64,000 nt of DNA from Zoroaster sp. YZ-2022 (Eukaryota; Echinodermata; Asteroidea; Forcipulatida; Zoroasteridae). Location: NCBI GenBank assembly GCA_029582265.1, contig CM055819.1, forward strand, positions 36,277,288 to 36,341,287, given 5' to 3'. The notes beneath the pieces are model-generated. The model made no database searches. It saw nothing but the letters and a program-made list of their open reading frames with translations, and was not told where the DNA came from. Below are positions 45,641 through 56,265 of the stretch, in pieces. Numbering within the stretch: position 1 is the stretch's first letter; each line of letters begins with the position of its first letter. The position numbers were made by a program, and so were the translations under genes.

Positions 45641-45724
45641 ATCGCTACAGTGTATACCTTCACATCATCGAAAGTCCGAAAGAAATCGTCAAATTTTTCG
45701 CCGAAATCTTTATGTTCGAATGCG
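45640..45724 (+). other. non-coding first exon of 2A gene copy 1
   Basis: Ends at donor AATGCG|GTAAGTAC. Its last 45 bases resemble those of the first exon of copy 3 (55430-55485). Both have AAATT-like sequence, then AATTTTTC(G/A)CCGAAAT, then GTAAG. The 5' end is not defined. Confidence 0.5.
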
Positions 45725-46468
45725 GTAAGTACATTAAAATGTTGATTTATCATTGAACCCCCCCTATGAAACTGCAGGAAACTGTCAAAAAATGAAAGAA
45801 GCATGTCAAATCACCCTAGAAAAGCTGCCACCTCCCGTGTACGTGTTGTCACCTTCTGCCACACAGCAACGCAATGTAGCGGAACACTGCGTGGACTCCG
45901 CCCGGGCTCAACGGCGCGTGTGTCGGTAGGGGTCCACGCAGCTTCCGCAGTTCACGCATGGGTGTCCGGGGTGGATTTCAAACTCGGGCTACGTCCGATT
46001 TAGGGCATTATACGCGTCAATATTAGCTAGTATTCGGTTTTGTTTAAATATTTATTTGATACTAAATATTCTTATGAATGGTAATCAATTAAAAACAAAT
46101 ATTTTTTAATTATTATTATTTTTTATTTTTTTAATTTTTTTTTTTTAAATCCAATTTCGGCATGTGATAAAGCTCCGTTATTTTAATAGTGATTTGTGAT
46201 GTTGATAACTGATATATTCACATGAAATTGACCCAAAGTTGATAAATGATTACAATGATGAATGATTATTGATATTAAGTTAATTATTGCTATTGTGATT
46301 GATCGACAACCGCAGTGATTATAATTTTTATGGTGTAGGTGGTGATTTATTATGATTGTCGATGGATGATGATTTCAGTATAGCACTGCACAATTTTTTT
46401 CTTCTCTCTTTTCATTTATTCTGTGAATATTACAATAAGGACAAATTGTTTTGACTTTATCTTTACAG
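45725..46468 (+). other. intron 1 of 2A gene copy 1
   Basis: Starts GTAAGTAC and ends TTTATCTTTACAG at 46468. It contains T-rich low complexity (46095-46150) and a GC-rich CpG patch (45830-46010). Confidence 0.5.
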
Positions 46469-46474
46469 AACATC

Positions 46475-48517
46475 ATGGGTGATGAACTACAGCTGTGGCG
46501 TCAGAGAATTGGCTTATTTGCCATGCCCTCTGTAAAAACTCCAAAGAGGCCGAGGCAATTTCATCACCATGGAACCAAAAGTTTGCCATTTAGTAGCCCA
46601 TGGCTAGTGGTACTATTTGGCTTGGCTGCAGTGTTTGTTGTCCTTGACTCTGTCCTTGTTGCACAGCAGAAAGCTCCACTAGCATTTGCCAACGAACCTT
46701 TGACCAATGCTAGTCTCCCCATCTGTCGGCCAGACCATCTTCTTGTTTGTGGCGACATAGAAACCAATCCTGGTCCAGAAGGCTTCACGGATCAACAGCT
46801 CAAAGCATTGAAATCTGGTAAAGAGCTAGGGGACGCCCCTTCTGTTCTTTTGAACAAACACATCCAGCAACTTCACGAATTGAAGAAGTCTTCTTCTCAG
46901 CTAACATGGGATGATGTTCTGTTGTGGCTTGCCCAATGTATGAACGTACAAGTGACGGATCTCCCCACTGGAAAATCTCTCCGGAAACAATGGGAAACCA
47001 TGCATGTCAAGAGACGGGACCTGATGAAGAGATTCCAACGTAGCCCAGAACTTTTGCATACGTGGGAGGAAACGCCATACACATTTCCCCAGTCAAGACC
47101 ACTAGGGCCACGATCAACGGCAACAACGTCTCGAAGTGATATGGAGGCACTGCAATCCGCCAATGAAAGTCTAGCTCGTGAACTGGGAGAACGAGTGTCA
47201 CCACACAAATTAACAGTTATAGGTCGGCGAGAAAAACGACCAAAAAAAACAATTGGGTTGCAGAAGGAAACGATCAAAGATCTGGAAAAAAAGCTACACA
47301 CTCAGGAAAATTGTTTTCACAAAGCCAAAAGTGCAAAACGGAAACTGAGCACCGACAAAGAATTTTTGACTAAGAAAGCAGCAAAGTTAGACCTGAACAG
47401 AGAGAGTACAGCAGAAAACTATGAAACAGTCATATCAGATCTAGAGAGACAGGTAGAAGAGCAGAAAGAAACCATTTTGGACTTGAAAGAAACCAATGCC
47501 AAACTCCTTCATCAACTCAAGGAAAAAAATGGTGAAACCGCAGTGTTGACCTCAACTAAAGACGGCGCCAAATGTTACACGGCAGAAACACGGTCACGTG
47601 TTTACAAGCTTCTCTCTGCCCATGTAGCATTTGAGAACATTGCCCAGGTGATATCAGCTGTATTAGAACTTGTGGGAAAGAAAGCAGATAGCCTCCCAAC
47701 AGGAAGGACAGTTGCCCACATGAATGATGAACGGCTTCTTCTTTCGCAACGTCAGATGGAGGAGCTCCAGAAAGAAAAAAATATCACTATATCCACTGAT
47801 GAGACACCCAAAGGGGGTGATATTTATATGACTTATACTATTTCTGGAGCAGAATCCTCATATGTGTTGGGGTTAAGAGAAATGGTTTCGAAAAGTGCTG
47901 AGGACACTGTCAACTTTCAAAATTATACTAGACGACATTACATGTATCTGTAGTACCGGTAAATCTAACATTGGCATGGAAATTCTAGCACAAATCAAAA
48001 ACACGATGAGTGATAGGGCAGCGACCGAGTCCAAATTCAATGACCTGCTAAAGACATACAGGGAAGAGTGCCTGCCAAAAGTGACACAAAATTGGGGGGA
48101 CTTCACAGATGCTGCTAAGGAGAATGTTGTACACATGAATAATTTCTTTTGTGGGCTACACTTACTTGTATCTATGGCTGAAACAATTAGTAAAAGTTTC
48201 AAAGGTTGGAAAAAATGTTGGAGCTGAGGCAGTCACTGGAGTATCTGTATTTGGTTCAGACAGTGGAATAGTAAGGCTTGTTCGAACTACATGTACCTGT
48301 AAGGCACTCGCTAAGGGTGGGGATGAAAAAAGTGGGTGTTTCAGGGCCTGGAGAACATACATGACACAGAAGGGATTAAGCATCATGTTGTTAATGCCAA
48401 GAAGATTAGCAACATCCTCAGCCTTTCTGAAGAATTTCCCGGCCTCTCAATGTCAGCTCCACAGATAGGACCTCATTGCAAAGAAAATGGCATCTCACCA
48501 GAGTCTCTTCTTCAAGG
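46475..48517 (+). pseudogene. 2A-led hAT-like gene, copy 1
   Basis: Start ATG 46475, six bases after the acceptor. Seen: residues 1-18 with LWRQRIGLFAMPS; one hydrophobic segment about 43-62; 2A motif DIETNPGP at 94-101; a small helical domain with NKHIQQLHELKKS and TWDDVLLWL; basic linker; long coiled coil; then STDETPKGGDIYMTYT, MSDRAATESKFNDLL, NNFFCGLHLLVSMAE (C-x2-H) and GGDEKSGCFRAWRTYM. Frameshifts lie near 47900-47915, 48205 and 48370, placed by comparison with copy 3. The part with RGNRFN and the C-terminal block is absent. The last exon part (to donor CTTCAAG|GTAAAA at 48517) reads on in phase into 50576. By family logic the 2A would release the downstream protein from a membrane-anchored leader. 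A transposase-like DNA-binding role is inferred. Dead as read. Confidence 0.7.
46754..46777 (+). other. 2A ribosome-skipping motif, copy 1
   Basis: Encodes D-I-E-T-N-P-G-P, a full match to D-(V/I)-E-x-N-P-G-P, preceded by hydrophobic LLVCG. Ribosomes skip the glycine-proline bond in such motifs (established). It is in the undamaged part of the frame. Confidence 0.85.
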
Positions 48518-48632
48518 TAAAAGTTGCATGACTTTATTAATAAATTTTAAATTTTAAATTGCTTGAAAATGTGTCATCAGTTAAAAGAAAACAAAAAACT
48601 AAAAAGCACAATATAAAAATATTTAAAAAATC

Positions 48633-48675
48633 AATATCCAAACAAGATGTAAATTTTTTACATCTTGTTTGGATA
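48633..48675. repeat. perfect hairpin in the intron
   Basis: ATATCCAAACAAGATGTAAA and its exact complement, separated by TTT. A 20-bp stem in pre-mRNA, 70 bases before the Tc1 element. Confidence 0.9.
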
Positions 48676-48744
48676 TCGAAATTATTTTCATGTGTTGAAC
48701 TTTGCTTTTTTACAAATTGAATGTTATTGTTAGGCCTAAATATA

Positions 48745-49019
48745 AACACCTCACAAAAAGAAAGTCCCCACCTGTATGTTTTAAAAATATTTTTAAATTT
48801 TAGAGACTTATGAGCATAAACATGATATGACGATTTAGCCTGATCATCGACACACATGTTGCAAGCAAGATTTGTGCGGATAACGTTGCGCATCAGTGCA
48901 CACAACTCGGTTGATTGTGTGGGGGTACCTGTTCATTTCTCACAACTTTGCATTGTGGCTCAAAATAACGCCCCTGAACTCAAGCAAAATGGCTTATCCC
49001 TTTTGTCATCAGCTTTATT
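48745..49019 (+). repeat. Tc1 left terminal inverted repeat
   Basis: 275 bp, complement of 50281-50555 with a few mismatches. Much longer than the 20-100 bp of many Tc1 elements. Confidence 0.92.
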
Positions 49020-49118
49020 TGTCTGTTACATAATGTCTTGGAGCACTTTTAAACTAAAGACCTCATTATTGGAATGTTCATTTGCCAAGTGGTCCTTATG
49101 CACATTGCTGGATCTGCC

Positions 49119-50285
49119 ATGGGTCGTTTATCAATTGCTAATCGGGGTAGAGCTCTGGGTCTACTGGAATCTGGAAGGTCAGCCAGAGAAGTGGCTAGAA
49201 CACTTAATGTCGACCCCAAAACCATAAGAAATTTGATGCATCGCCATCACACAACTGGAACTGTTGCAGACAGGCCACGATCTGGACGCCCACGTGTAAC
49301 CACCCAGCGACAGGATCGTTACCTTGTTAACATCGCCACAAGGAGCAGGAGGCTGACAGGTAAGTTTTGGTCTTCGAGTAGCCAGAAAATGGATCGCACT
49401 TCACATGAAAGTTTTTAGTTTTTTTCATCATCTTTAATTTTTCTGTGTTTGTTCTTGTCATTGGCAGCCAAAGACATTCGCACACGGTTACAAGGTGCTC
49501 ACAGAGGTCCCATCAGCATCCAGACAGTCAGGAACAGGCTCCACGGGCATGGTCTGCGCGCCAGGCGTCTAGTGAAGAAGCCGTTGCTGTCTGCTAGACA
49601 CAAGGCAACCCGTTTGGCTTGGGCCAGAGAACATGTCAGGTGGACCCGTCATCAGTGGAGTCACGTTTTATTCAGTGACGAGGTTCGGGTATGCCTGCGC
49701 CATATTGATGGTCGACGACGTGTCTGGCGTCGCTTGGGGGAGAAACATTCAGAGCCATGTGTCCAGCCTGTGGTGGCATTTGGAGGGGGCAGTGTGATGG
49801 CATGGGCAGGCATTAGCACAGGGGGCAAGACAGACCTAGTCATTAATGGAAATCTTAATGGGCAGCGCTATGTCGACGAAGTTCTGCGCCCCCATGTCAT
49901 TCCATACGCAGGTGCCATTGGGGAGGATTTTGTTTTCATGGACGATAACGCTCGTCCACACCGAGGTCGACTGGCCAACGATTTTGTGCAGGATGAGGGT
50001 GTTTTCAGGATGGAGTGGCCACCTGCATCTCCAGACTTAAACCCCATCGAGCATCTCTGGGACAAATTGAAACAGTCCCTGGATGCTCGAATCGGGCAGG
50101 AAACCACCCTGAGAGACCTTCCACAGTTAATGGTTGAAGCATGGGAAGGTATTGCCCAGGTCCGCATCCGTCGCCTCATAAACAGTATGCACCGAAGGTG
50201 TCGGGCAGCAATCGACAATCGTGGCGGTTATACCCTTACTGAACAAATCCAACATGCTGCTTATGTCTTAAGTATTGGTCAATAA
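49119..50285 (+). CDS. Tc1-type DD34E transposase, two exons
   Basis: Exon 1 is 49119-49359, exon 2 is 49468-50285; the 108-base intron has GTAAG and TTGGCAG. The joined frame is 352 codons, within the usual 340-360. Start chosen at MGRLSIANRGRALGLL, where the first helix-turn-helix begins; an upstream in-frame ATG at 49074 is less likely. Residues 1-80: paired-like HTH with ESGRSAREVARTLNV and basic GRPRVTTQR hook. Second HTH follows (ISIQTVRNRLHGHGL). Catalytic triad: FSDEVRV, MDDNARPH and DLNPIEHLW, with 34 residues between the second D and E. It cuts and pastes the element at TA sites by binding the terminal repeats. All motifs are intact, so activity is possible. Confidence 0.92.
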
Positions 50286-50555
50286 AGCTGATGACAAAAG
50301 GGATAACCCCATTTTGCTTGAGTCAGGGGCGTTATTTTGAGCCACAATGCAAAGTTGTGAGAAATGAACAGGTACCCCCACACAATCAACCGAGTTGTGT
50401 GCACTGATGCGCAACGTTATTCGCACAAATCTTGCTTGCAACATGTGTGTCGATGATCAGGCTAAATCGTCATATCATGTTTATGCTCACAAGTCTCTAA
50501 AATTTAAAAATATTTTTAAAACATACAGGTGGGGACTTTCTTTTTGTGAGGTGTT
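50281..50555 (-). repeat. Tc1 right terminal inverted repeat
   Basis: Complement of 48745-49019. The transposase stop codon (50283-50285) is inside its inner edge. Confidence 0.92.
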
Positions 50556-50575
50556 TACTTCTCTTTTTGACACAG

Positions 50576-52964
50576 GGGCTTCATCTGCAGTCAAGTCGCC
50601 AATCACTAATGTAATGATCATCGAGTTGTTCCGCTACCGTGGAAAGAGCAACACAACATGGCAGACGATCATCGATGTTTGGTGGCCAAGCCTCTTTCAC
50701 ACAGATAGTCCTCCACTTGGCACTGTACAAAGCAACTGGAGCAATTTAAACCAGACGCGACAGAGTTTACGGCAAACTCAGTTGAATGACTTTCTCAGCT
50801 CCGTGTATTCCATGCCGGTCCCCAAACCTGCCCGTCAAGAAGAGAGCGACGACGATGAAGATCTTGATTCAGATTATGAGAGTGATTTGGAGTTCTATCC
50901 AGACTTCATTTCGGGCGAAACGCTGGATCATTTTGGTGACTGCATGGAGTATTTGACTGACCTTTGGCAGGATGAAGTGCTGAGCCATCAATTAACAAAA
51001 GAGGAGTGCACAAAGAAAAGTAAGACTCTTAGAAAATTAGAACGAGCTTTGAAAGAGGCTGAACAGATTAGTTCAGATCTCATGAAAGAAGTAAGTAGTC
51101 TATCAAAGCAAAATGTAGTGCGAAGGTTGGAACGATGAGATGCAGACCTGGAGGAAAAGGAACTGGCTGAGGGGGTCAAAGAAAAGCAGAAACTGAACAA
51201 ACAAATTCAGAAACTGGAAAAAACATTAAGACTTTACAGAAAGACAAAAAAGGGACAGGTGATTCGAGAAGACATTTTAAGAATAGTGGTAAGGCAAATA
51301 AGACTGACAAAAAAATCATGTCAAAACAAGTAAGAGAACTGGAGGCAGAAAAAGAAGACCTCAAATGTCAGTTAGATGTCATCATGCAAGACAAAGAGGT
51401 GTGTTCTTTCGAAAATGGGAAATATACAAATGATATAAGACTTGTGTGTTTTGAATTGATTGCACGAGGGGTAGGTAGTAGGAATGTATCGGATATAATA
51501 ATAATTGTGTTAAGAGATGTAGGAAAGATGAATGTTGGTAGGCTCCCTAAACCTACGCTCATACGGTACTTGGCAGTAGAGCAAGCCATGTTGAATAAAG
51601 AATGTGCACGTGGCAAAATCCAAGCTTCAGAAACTGAAGTGACCATGCACACAGATGGAACAACCAAAAAGAGAAAGGGTTACACAACCCTACTTGCGTC
51701 AACAGATGAGGGTACGGTAGGCATGAGTCTACATGATATTGAGACGGAGAGTGCAGATGCTCTTCTCCAGGATACAATTGAATGCCTGGATGAATTGGTC
51801 CAATTGAATGTTTGTTATTCATCTCCAAATGAAGTAAAAGAACTTCTTGTCAAAATTAAGAACACCATGACGGACCGTTGTATTGTTAATAAAGCATATA
51901 TTACTAAATTAGAGAATTACAGGGCACGTCTTTTACCTGATGTAACGGAGAATTGGGACGGTCTCAGCGACGACGTCAAGCAAGAGATGGCCACGATAAA
52001 TGATCTCTACTGTGGCAAACACCTGGTTTTGAATATGCAGGAATATGCAGCAGCTGCACTTTGCGAGTGGGAACAGATAGAGGCCGGAGATGGTAAGATC
52101 GGAAGAGAGAAGTCGCTTTTATGGAAGAGAGCGAAGACGGAATCTGCATCACTTTTAACAGTACGCACTTTTTGCAATTTTCTAGGGCCAGACTGCTGTG
52201 AGCAATCTGGAATGGTTGAGGAGTTTAAAGCTGTAGTTGAGAAGTCCCATCTAGAAGCCTACAGAGGCAACAGATTTAACATTCCTTTTTCGAATTCAGC
52301 TGCAGTATTTCACCACCGAGACCACTTTCATCAACTTTGCTCATCATTAGACCCAAAGAGAGAAGCCAACATGTTTGTCAAGTCCTTGAAAGCTGACCTC
52401 GATGACGACATTATCTTAGCAGGTATGAGGGCCATGGGCATGATTTGTCAACATATATCAACCCCGCTGATGAAAATGATTGAGAGCAACTTGCATGACA
52501 AGGTTGAAGAGTGGATGATCGATCCAAGTCCAATATTGAATGATAGCGCTTTACTATTCCCAGAATTTCCACCAGCTAAGAATGATGTCCACAAGTCCCT
52601 CTATGCAGCAACAACAGAGTCCATTGAAAACTTAACAAAGCAAGCCCTGTCCATCATATTTCACAACTTCATGGTCTGCATCACTCGTCAAGTTGCAGAT
52701 CATCTTCCCGGTGGTCGATTCCATAACGCGTCTGACGAAATTCGACAGCAAACAACATCCTGCCCTAAAGATAATATATCAGCAGAAAGGATTTTCGCAG
52801 GGCTGGATTATCTTCGTCGCAAAATGCCCAACGCAAATACCGTTGCTTTCGAGGGAGTACTCCTATGGGGCCTCAACAAGACGAGAGCGTATTTAGAAGA
52901 AAGCTTATATTCTCCTCTTTCTAAATATGGTATGTTCTTAAATAATGCTTCAATTTTAGAATAA
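50576..52964 (+). pseudogene. hAT-like gene, copy 2, no 2A leader of its own
   Basis: Begins after acceptor GACACAG. N-domain with ELFRYRGKSNTTWQTIIDVW corresponds to the helical domain of copies 1 and 3. An acidic stretch (ESDDDEDLDSDYES) and a coiled coil follow. A TGA at 51136-51138 (expected Arg) and a one-base shift in an A6 run near 51218 break it. From 51318 the frame is open for 548 codons: coiled coil, TMHTDGTTKKRKGY (D113), NTMTDRCIVNKAY (D186), DLYCGKHLVLNM (C232-x2-H235), YRGNRFNIPFSNSAAVFHH, and SAERIFAGLDYLRRKMPNAN near the end. This order (D, D, C-x2-H, C-terminal ER block) recalls hAT transposases with their RNase H fold and dimerisation tail. The catalytic glutamate could not be placed. 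AATAAA at about 52975. The long open part suggests recent constraint or recent decay. Confidence 0.65.
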
Positions 52965-53550
52965 AAAAAATAAAAAATAAACATTAAATCGGACTGCGCA
53001 AAACGTTAGAGAAAGACCTCGCGGTTGCGCGATGTATCAATCTAATGTAAAATTACCACTCTTTCTAAAAATAGCATTCGCAAGACCGTACACAGGAGCG
53101 CATTTTGTCTACAACGCTTTTTAAAGACCTAATCCCCCATGCGAAGAGAGTGCAAGGTTGTTTGTCTGTTTTTCACCTCGTTGATTAACGCACAACACCG
53201 CGGGATCACTGGGCCGCAACCAGACTACGTTCTATGTTACATGATGTATGACGACACACGCGTGGTGCGTGGGTTTAAATGCCTCGTTGTAGCTGTACGG
53301 AGAGACGCTTTTGTTGTTGCTATGCTGAGTCAGGTTCGCTTTTTAACATTTTTACATTAATTTTCCACTATTTTTTTTATTGTCTAGCTTAATTTTGAAT
53401 AAGAATAGTTGAAGTTTTTTGTAGAGATAAAAAAAAATCGATTTCTTTTGACAAGTTGTGATTTTTCTTTTGATTTTGATTTTGACTGACTGTGTGTGGC
53501 CATTTTTTTTCAGTAGGACCTATTCACATTTTTTGTTTTACTTTTTAGCT
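52965..53550. other. spacer with a CpG-bearing patch
   Basis: After the 3' end of copy 2, a patch at 53010-53340 with CGCGG and CGACACACGCGTGG may be a promoter or first exon for the ORF at 53551. A possible donor (GTCAG|GTTCGC, 53332) is weak. Confidence 0.35.
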
Positions 53551-53880
53551 ATGGATGCAGCCATACATAATCTTAGATTTTTTTGTGATAGGGCTGGTAT
53601 TATTTTTGATGTTTGTAAGAGGGGGAGTGGGCAGAGAGTGCGTGTGAGAAAGGTTGGATGCGAGAGACTGCTGAAGGGGTTTATGGGACGAGTTGATGGT
53701 AGAGGAGAGGAAGGTGTTGACGAAGAATAAAGTGTATGTGAAAATGAGAGAACTTGTGTCTGATTTTTTTGAGTATGATAACAGTCAGCGTGGATTTGAT
53801 GGTCGGGTAGTGCGTTTGATGAATGCGAGAACAAAGTGTATGAAGATGAGGAACAGTACGGGATGTCAAAATGAAAATTG
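53551..53880 (+). pseudogene. small unrecognised ORF pair, broken once
   Basis: ATG 53551 follows acceptor TTTACTTTTTAG by two bases, like the 2A genes. The first frame reads MDAAIHNLRFFCDRAG, then RVRVRKVGCERLLKGF, and stops at 53728. A second frame (53693-53881) reads KVYVKMRELVSDFFEY and RGFDGRVVRLMNARTK. The two look like one protein of about 105 residues with a one-base break near 53700. Basic, with mixed helices. No known family recognised. Confidence 0.35.
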
Positions 53881-53881
53881 A

Positions 53882-54267
53882 AGTATTAAGGATTCACCTG
53901 AAAATGGGCTAGAATGAAAGAGCTTGTTTTCTAAAGTTGTTTGGTGAAAAAATGACCAAAATCGGTCAAGGGGTTCAAAAGTAATTTTTCGTTAAAGGCG
54001 TTTTTGCTCGTGAAAATCAAGGTCAATGTCAACGCATAGTAAACAAACGGAATGAAATTGACATTTTATCGCGTCGCAATAAATTTAGTAAAGTGAAGAA
54101 ACAAGTGAAATCGACTAGAATTGGTTAACAACAATGATTTCTCTGGGTTAAAGTAAAAAAAACAGGTTCTGGAGCTCAATTCAAGAAAGTGAAAACAAAC
54201 GCGCACCGAAAATGGCGTAAAGACGCGACGACGTCCCAGGGGCCGGGGACAACAAAATGGCGGGTAG
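53882..54267. other. no gene seen
   Basis: Purine-rich plus strand, no coding pattern. Confidence 0.3.
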
Positions 54268-54640
54268 GAAAATTGAATGATCGGCCATTTTTAAACAACT
54301 ATAAAAACAAAACTAAATGTTGCATGGCCTTCATTTTTTCAGTATTATAAGAAACCAACTGTATTTTCAGTTAAATGTATCCTGATCTCTCTTGTAATTA
54401 CATTTAATTTATTACGGAATTTTGAAAACCACTACTTAACACTTTTTCACTTTACGGAGTCTTCAAAAAAGTAGCGAAAATTGAATGATCGGCCATTTAT
54501 AAACAACTATAAAAACAAAACTAAATGTCGCATGGCCTTCATTTTTTCAGTATTATATAAGAAACCAACTGTATTTTCAGTTAAATGTATCCTGATATCT
54601 CTTGTAATTACATCTAATTTATTATGTATTTTTAAAAATT
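54268..54640. repeat. direct tandem duplication, period 208 bp
   Basis: GAAAATTGAATGATCGGCCA starts at 54268 and 54476. About 165 bases of each unit match (TATAAAAACAAAACTAAATG, GAAACCAACTGTATTTTCAG). Confidence 0.85.
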
Positions 54641-55077
54641 ACTAATTAAGACTGTCAATTAAGTATTTTACAGTAGGTAAATGCATTTTTTAATTACTCC
54701 TTCATTAATTTGTCAAAGAAATCAATTCTCTGTAAGTGCACCCTCCATAACAATGAATAAACATACTGAGAGAACCCAGTCAGTGACTGTTTTCACCATT
54801 AAACTATTCTGAGGGGGTCCCCCACTGGGAATTGTGTACAGTTTGGCTTTCAATAACAAGGTCAAATAGGGCAGATAAACATCTATAGTATTAGGGTAGG
54901 GTAGGGTAGATAAGCCTGTTTAATATCAGCTAGCTCAGAGGCGTTGGTGCCAGGTTGGCTGATATTGGGGCATGGTTGTTGGGGGGAGGGGGTCTGAGGA
55001 TGGTGGTAATCTTGTGCTAATAAACCTTGGGTGGCAGGTGGCTTTTATCAATGGGCATAGTTGGAGCACTAGCACTG
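54641..55077. other. no gene seen
   Basis: Contains three AGGGTAGGGT-type words near 54893-54912. No other feature. Confidence 0.3.
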
Positions 55078-55262
55078 GGTCCTACTAATTGCCGACCCCT
55101 GCCGACATCTCATTGGGTCCTACTAATTGCCGACCCCTGCTGACTTATTGTTCTCCTTGGTTACCATCACCCTCGTGTATAATGGTACAGTCCATGTCGT
55201 ATCTGGAGCGCATAAGAGTTGTCGGTAGATGTCGGCAGGTGTCGGCAATTAGTAGGGACTAC
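55078..55262. repeat. direct plus inverted repeats before copy 3
   Basis: GTCCTACTAATTGCCGACCC at about 55078 and again at about 55113 (36-bp period). Its complement GTCGGCAATTAGTAGGGAC lies at about 55242-55260, preceded by GATGTCGGCAG. The pair can fold with a loop of about 100 bases. Confidence 0.75.
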
Positions 55263-55389
55263 ACACGGGCCCGTTTTTAGCGGTCTGCGCAGAAGTCGCG
55301 CACCTGTACAAACCCATATGAGCTCACCCTGGGAAAGCCCCATCGTGTTTTGGCAATCGCGGTGCATTCTGGGGCGTTTTCAATGTTTA

Positions 55390-55485
55390 CAGTCGCCATC
55401 TTTGTTCATCGGAGTTTGCTTTTTCGCTTCGAAAAACAAACAGAAGAAATTCGATAATTTTTCACCGAAATACGAGATCTCAAAG
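55390..55485 (+). other. non-coding first exon of 2A gene copy 3
   Basis: Ends CTCAAAG|GTAAGCAAC. The last 45 bases resemble the first exon of copy 1. CpG-bearing DNA lies upstream (55260-55340), consistent with a promoter. The transcription start is not fixed. Confidence 0.5.
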
Positions 55486-56228
55486 GTAAGCAACTTCGGA
55501 TCAATTTTTAAGGTATAGGGGGCTTCCAATCTCAACGAATACCCGAAAAATGAATTCTACGATGTCTTAAAAGGTAGTTCTAAATGGTCGGGCTTAAATC
55601 TCAAAATCGGCGCGGTTTCTTGCGGTGGGCACAATTTCACAGATTGATGCATCTGAATGGCCCATGCTGTATTAAAAGTGGGCGTGATTTCTGATCATGG
55701 ATTTTGTTTACTGATTTAATTAGGACCGTTATATTTCTGTATTTTGTATTGATATCAATTAATTATTATTTTAAAACATAATTATATTTTATATTTAGTA
55801 ATATTTTCTGAATTTTTTGTTTGGATTTGTTTTTTAAGTGAAATATTTTGGGACATTTCAGGGGGTGCAAAGAAAAAAATAGGAAAGCCAAGATAGTCAC
55901 ATGGTTGGTTTTTCAGAGATTCTTATTGGTGGGGGGAACCCTTGTCAATTGATTAGGCTGTTCTATTTAGTTAACTTACTCCATTCATTTTAAAATTAAA
56001 TAATAATATTAATATTTTCAAATATTTTTTGCAATATTTTCCAAGGCATTTTTGAAACTTTTTTTTTATTGATAAATATTAAAGGGTAGGCCTACACTGT
56101 GGGCATGAAAAGAATGTAGGTTTCACAATTAATTTATCTTGTTCTTTATTAATTATTGACAGCATTCCATTTGATATTTTATTTTTTTTATAAATTGTTT
56201 TATTTTTTTTTTTTTTTTGCTCTTTCAG
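55486..56228 (+). other. intron 1 of 2A gene copy 3
   Basis: 743 bases, almost the length of the copy 1 intron (744). Starts GTAAGC and ends in a T-run then GCTCTTTCAG. The equal length is notable although the sequences differ widely. Confidence 0.5.
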
Positions 56229-56265
56229 GGAATATTGAAGATTGAATAATCCCCCTAAATCTGGA

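Larger units (their letters stand above)
48745..50555 (+). mobile_element. Tc1-like transposon, apparently complete
   Basis: 1,811 bp with 275-bp terminal inverted repeats (48745-49019 and 50281-50555), starting AACACCTCACAAAAAGAAAG, and flanked by TA on both sides (48743-48744, 50556-50557). The arms are nearly identical. One intact transposase gene with an intron lies inside. The right inverted repeat includes the transposase stop codon. Confidence 0.95.
48518..50575 (+). other. intron joining copy 1 to copy 2, with Tc1 inside
   Basis: Donor CAAG|GTAAAAG and acceptor TTTTTGACACAG. Splicing gives SLLQ-G-ASSAV in one frame (phase 1). Without the Tc1 element and one TA copy the intron would be about 245 bases. 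Confidence 0.5.

Noticed and set aside
46754..46777. 2A motif as a sign of a picornavirus-like insertion
   Set aside because: No polymerase, helicase or capsid region is present. The motif sits after a hydrophobic leader in a spliced gene present in paralogous copies.
53538..53834. 98-codon minus-strand ORF rich in Ser/Pro
   Set aside because: It is the complement of a plus-strand ORF that has a splice acceptor and ATG context; no motif supports the minus frame.
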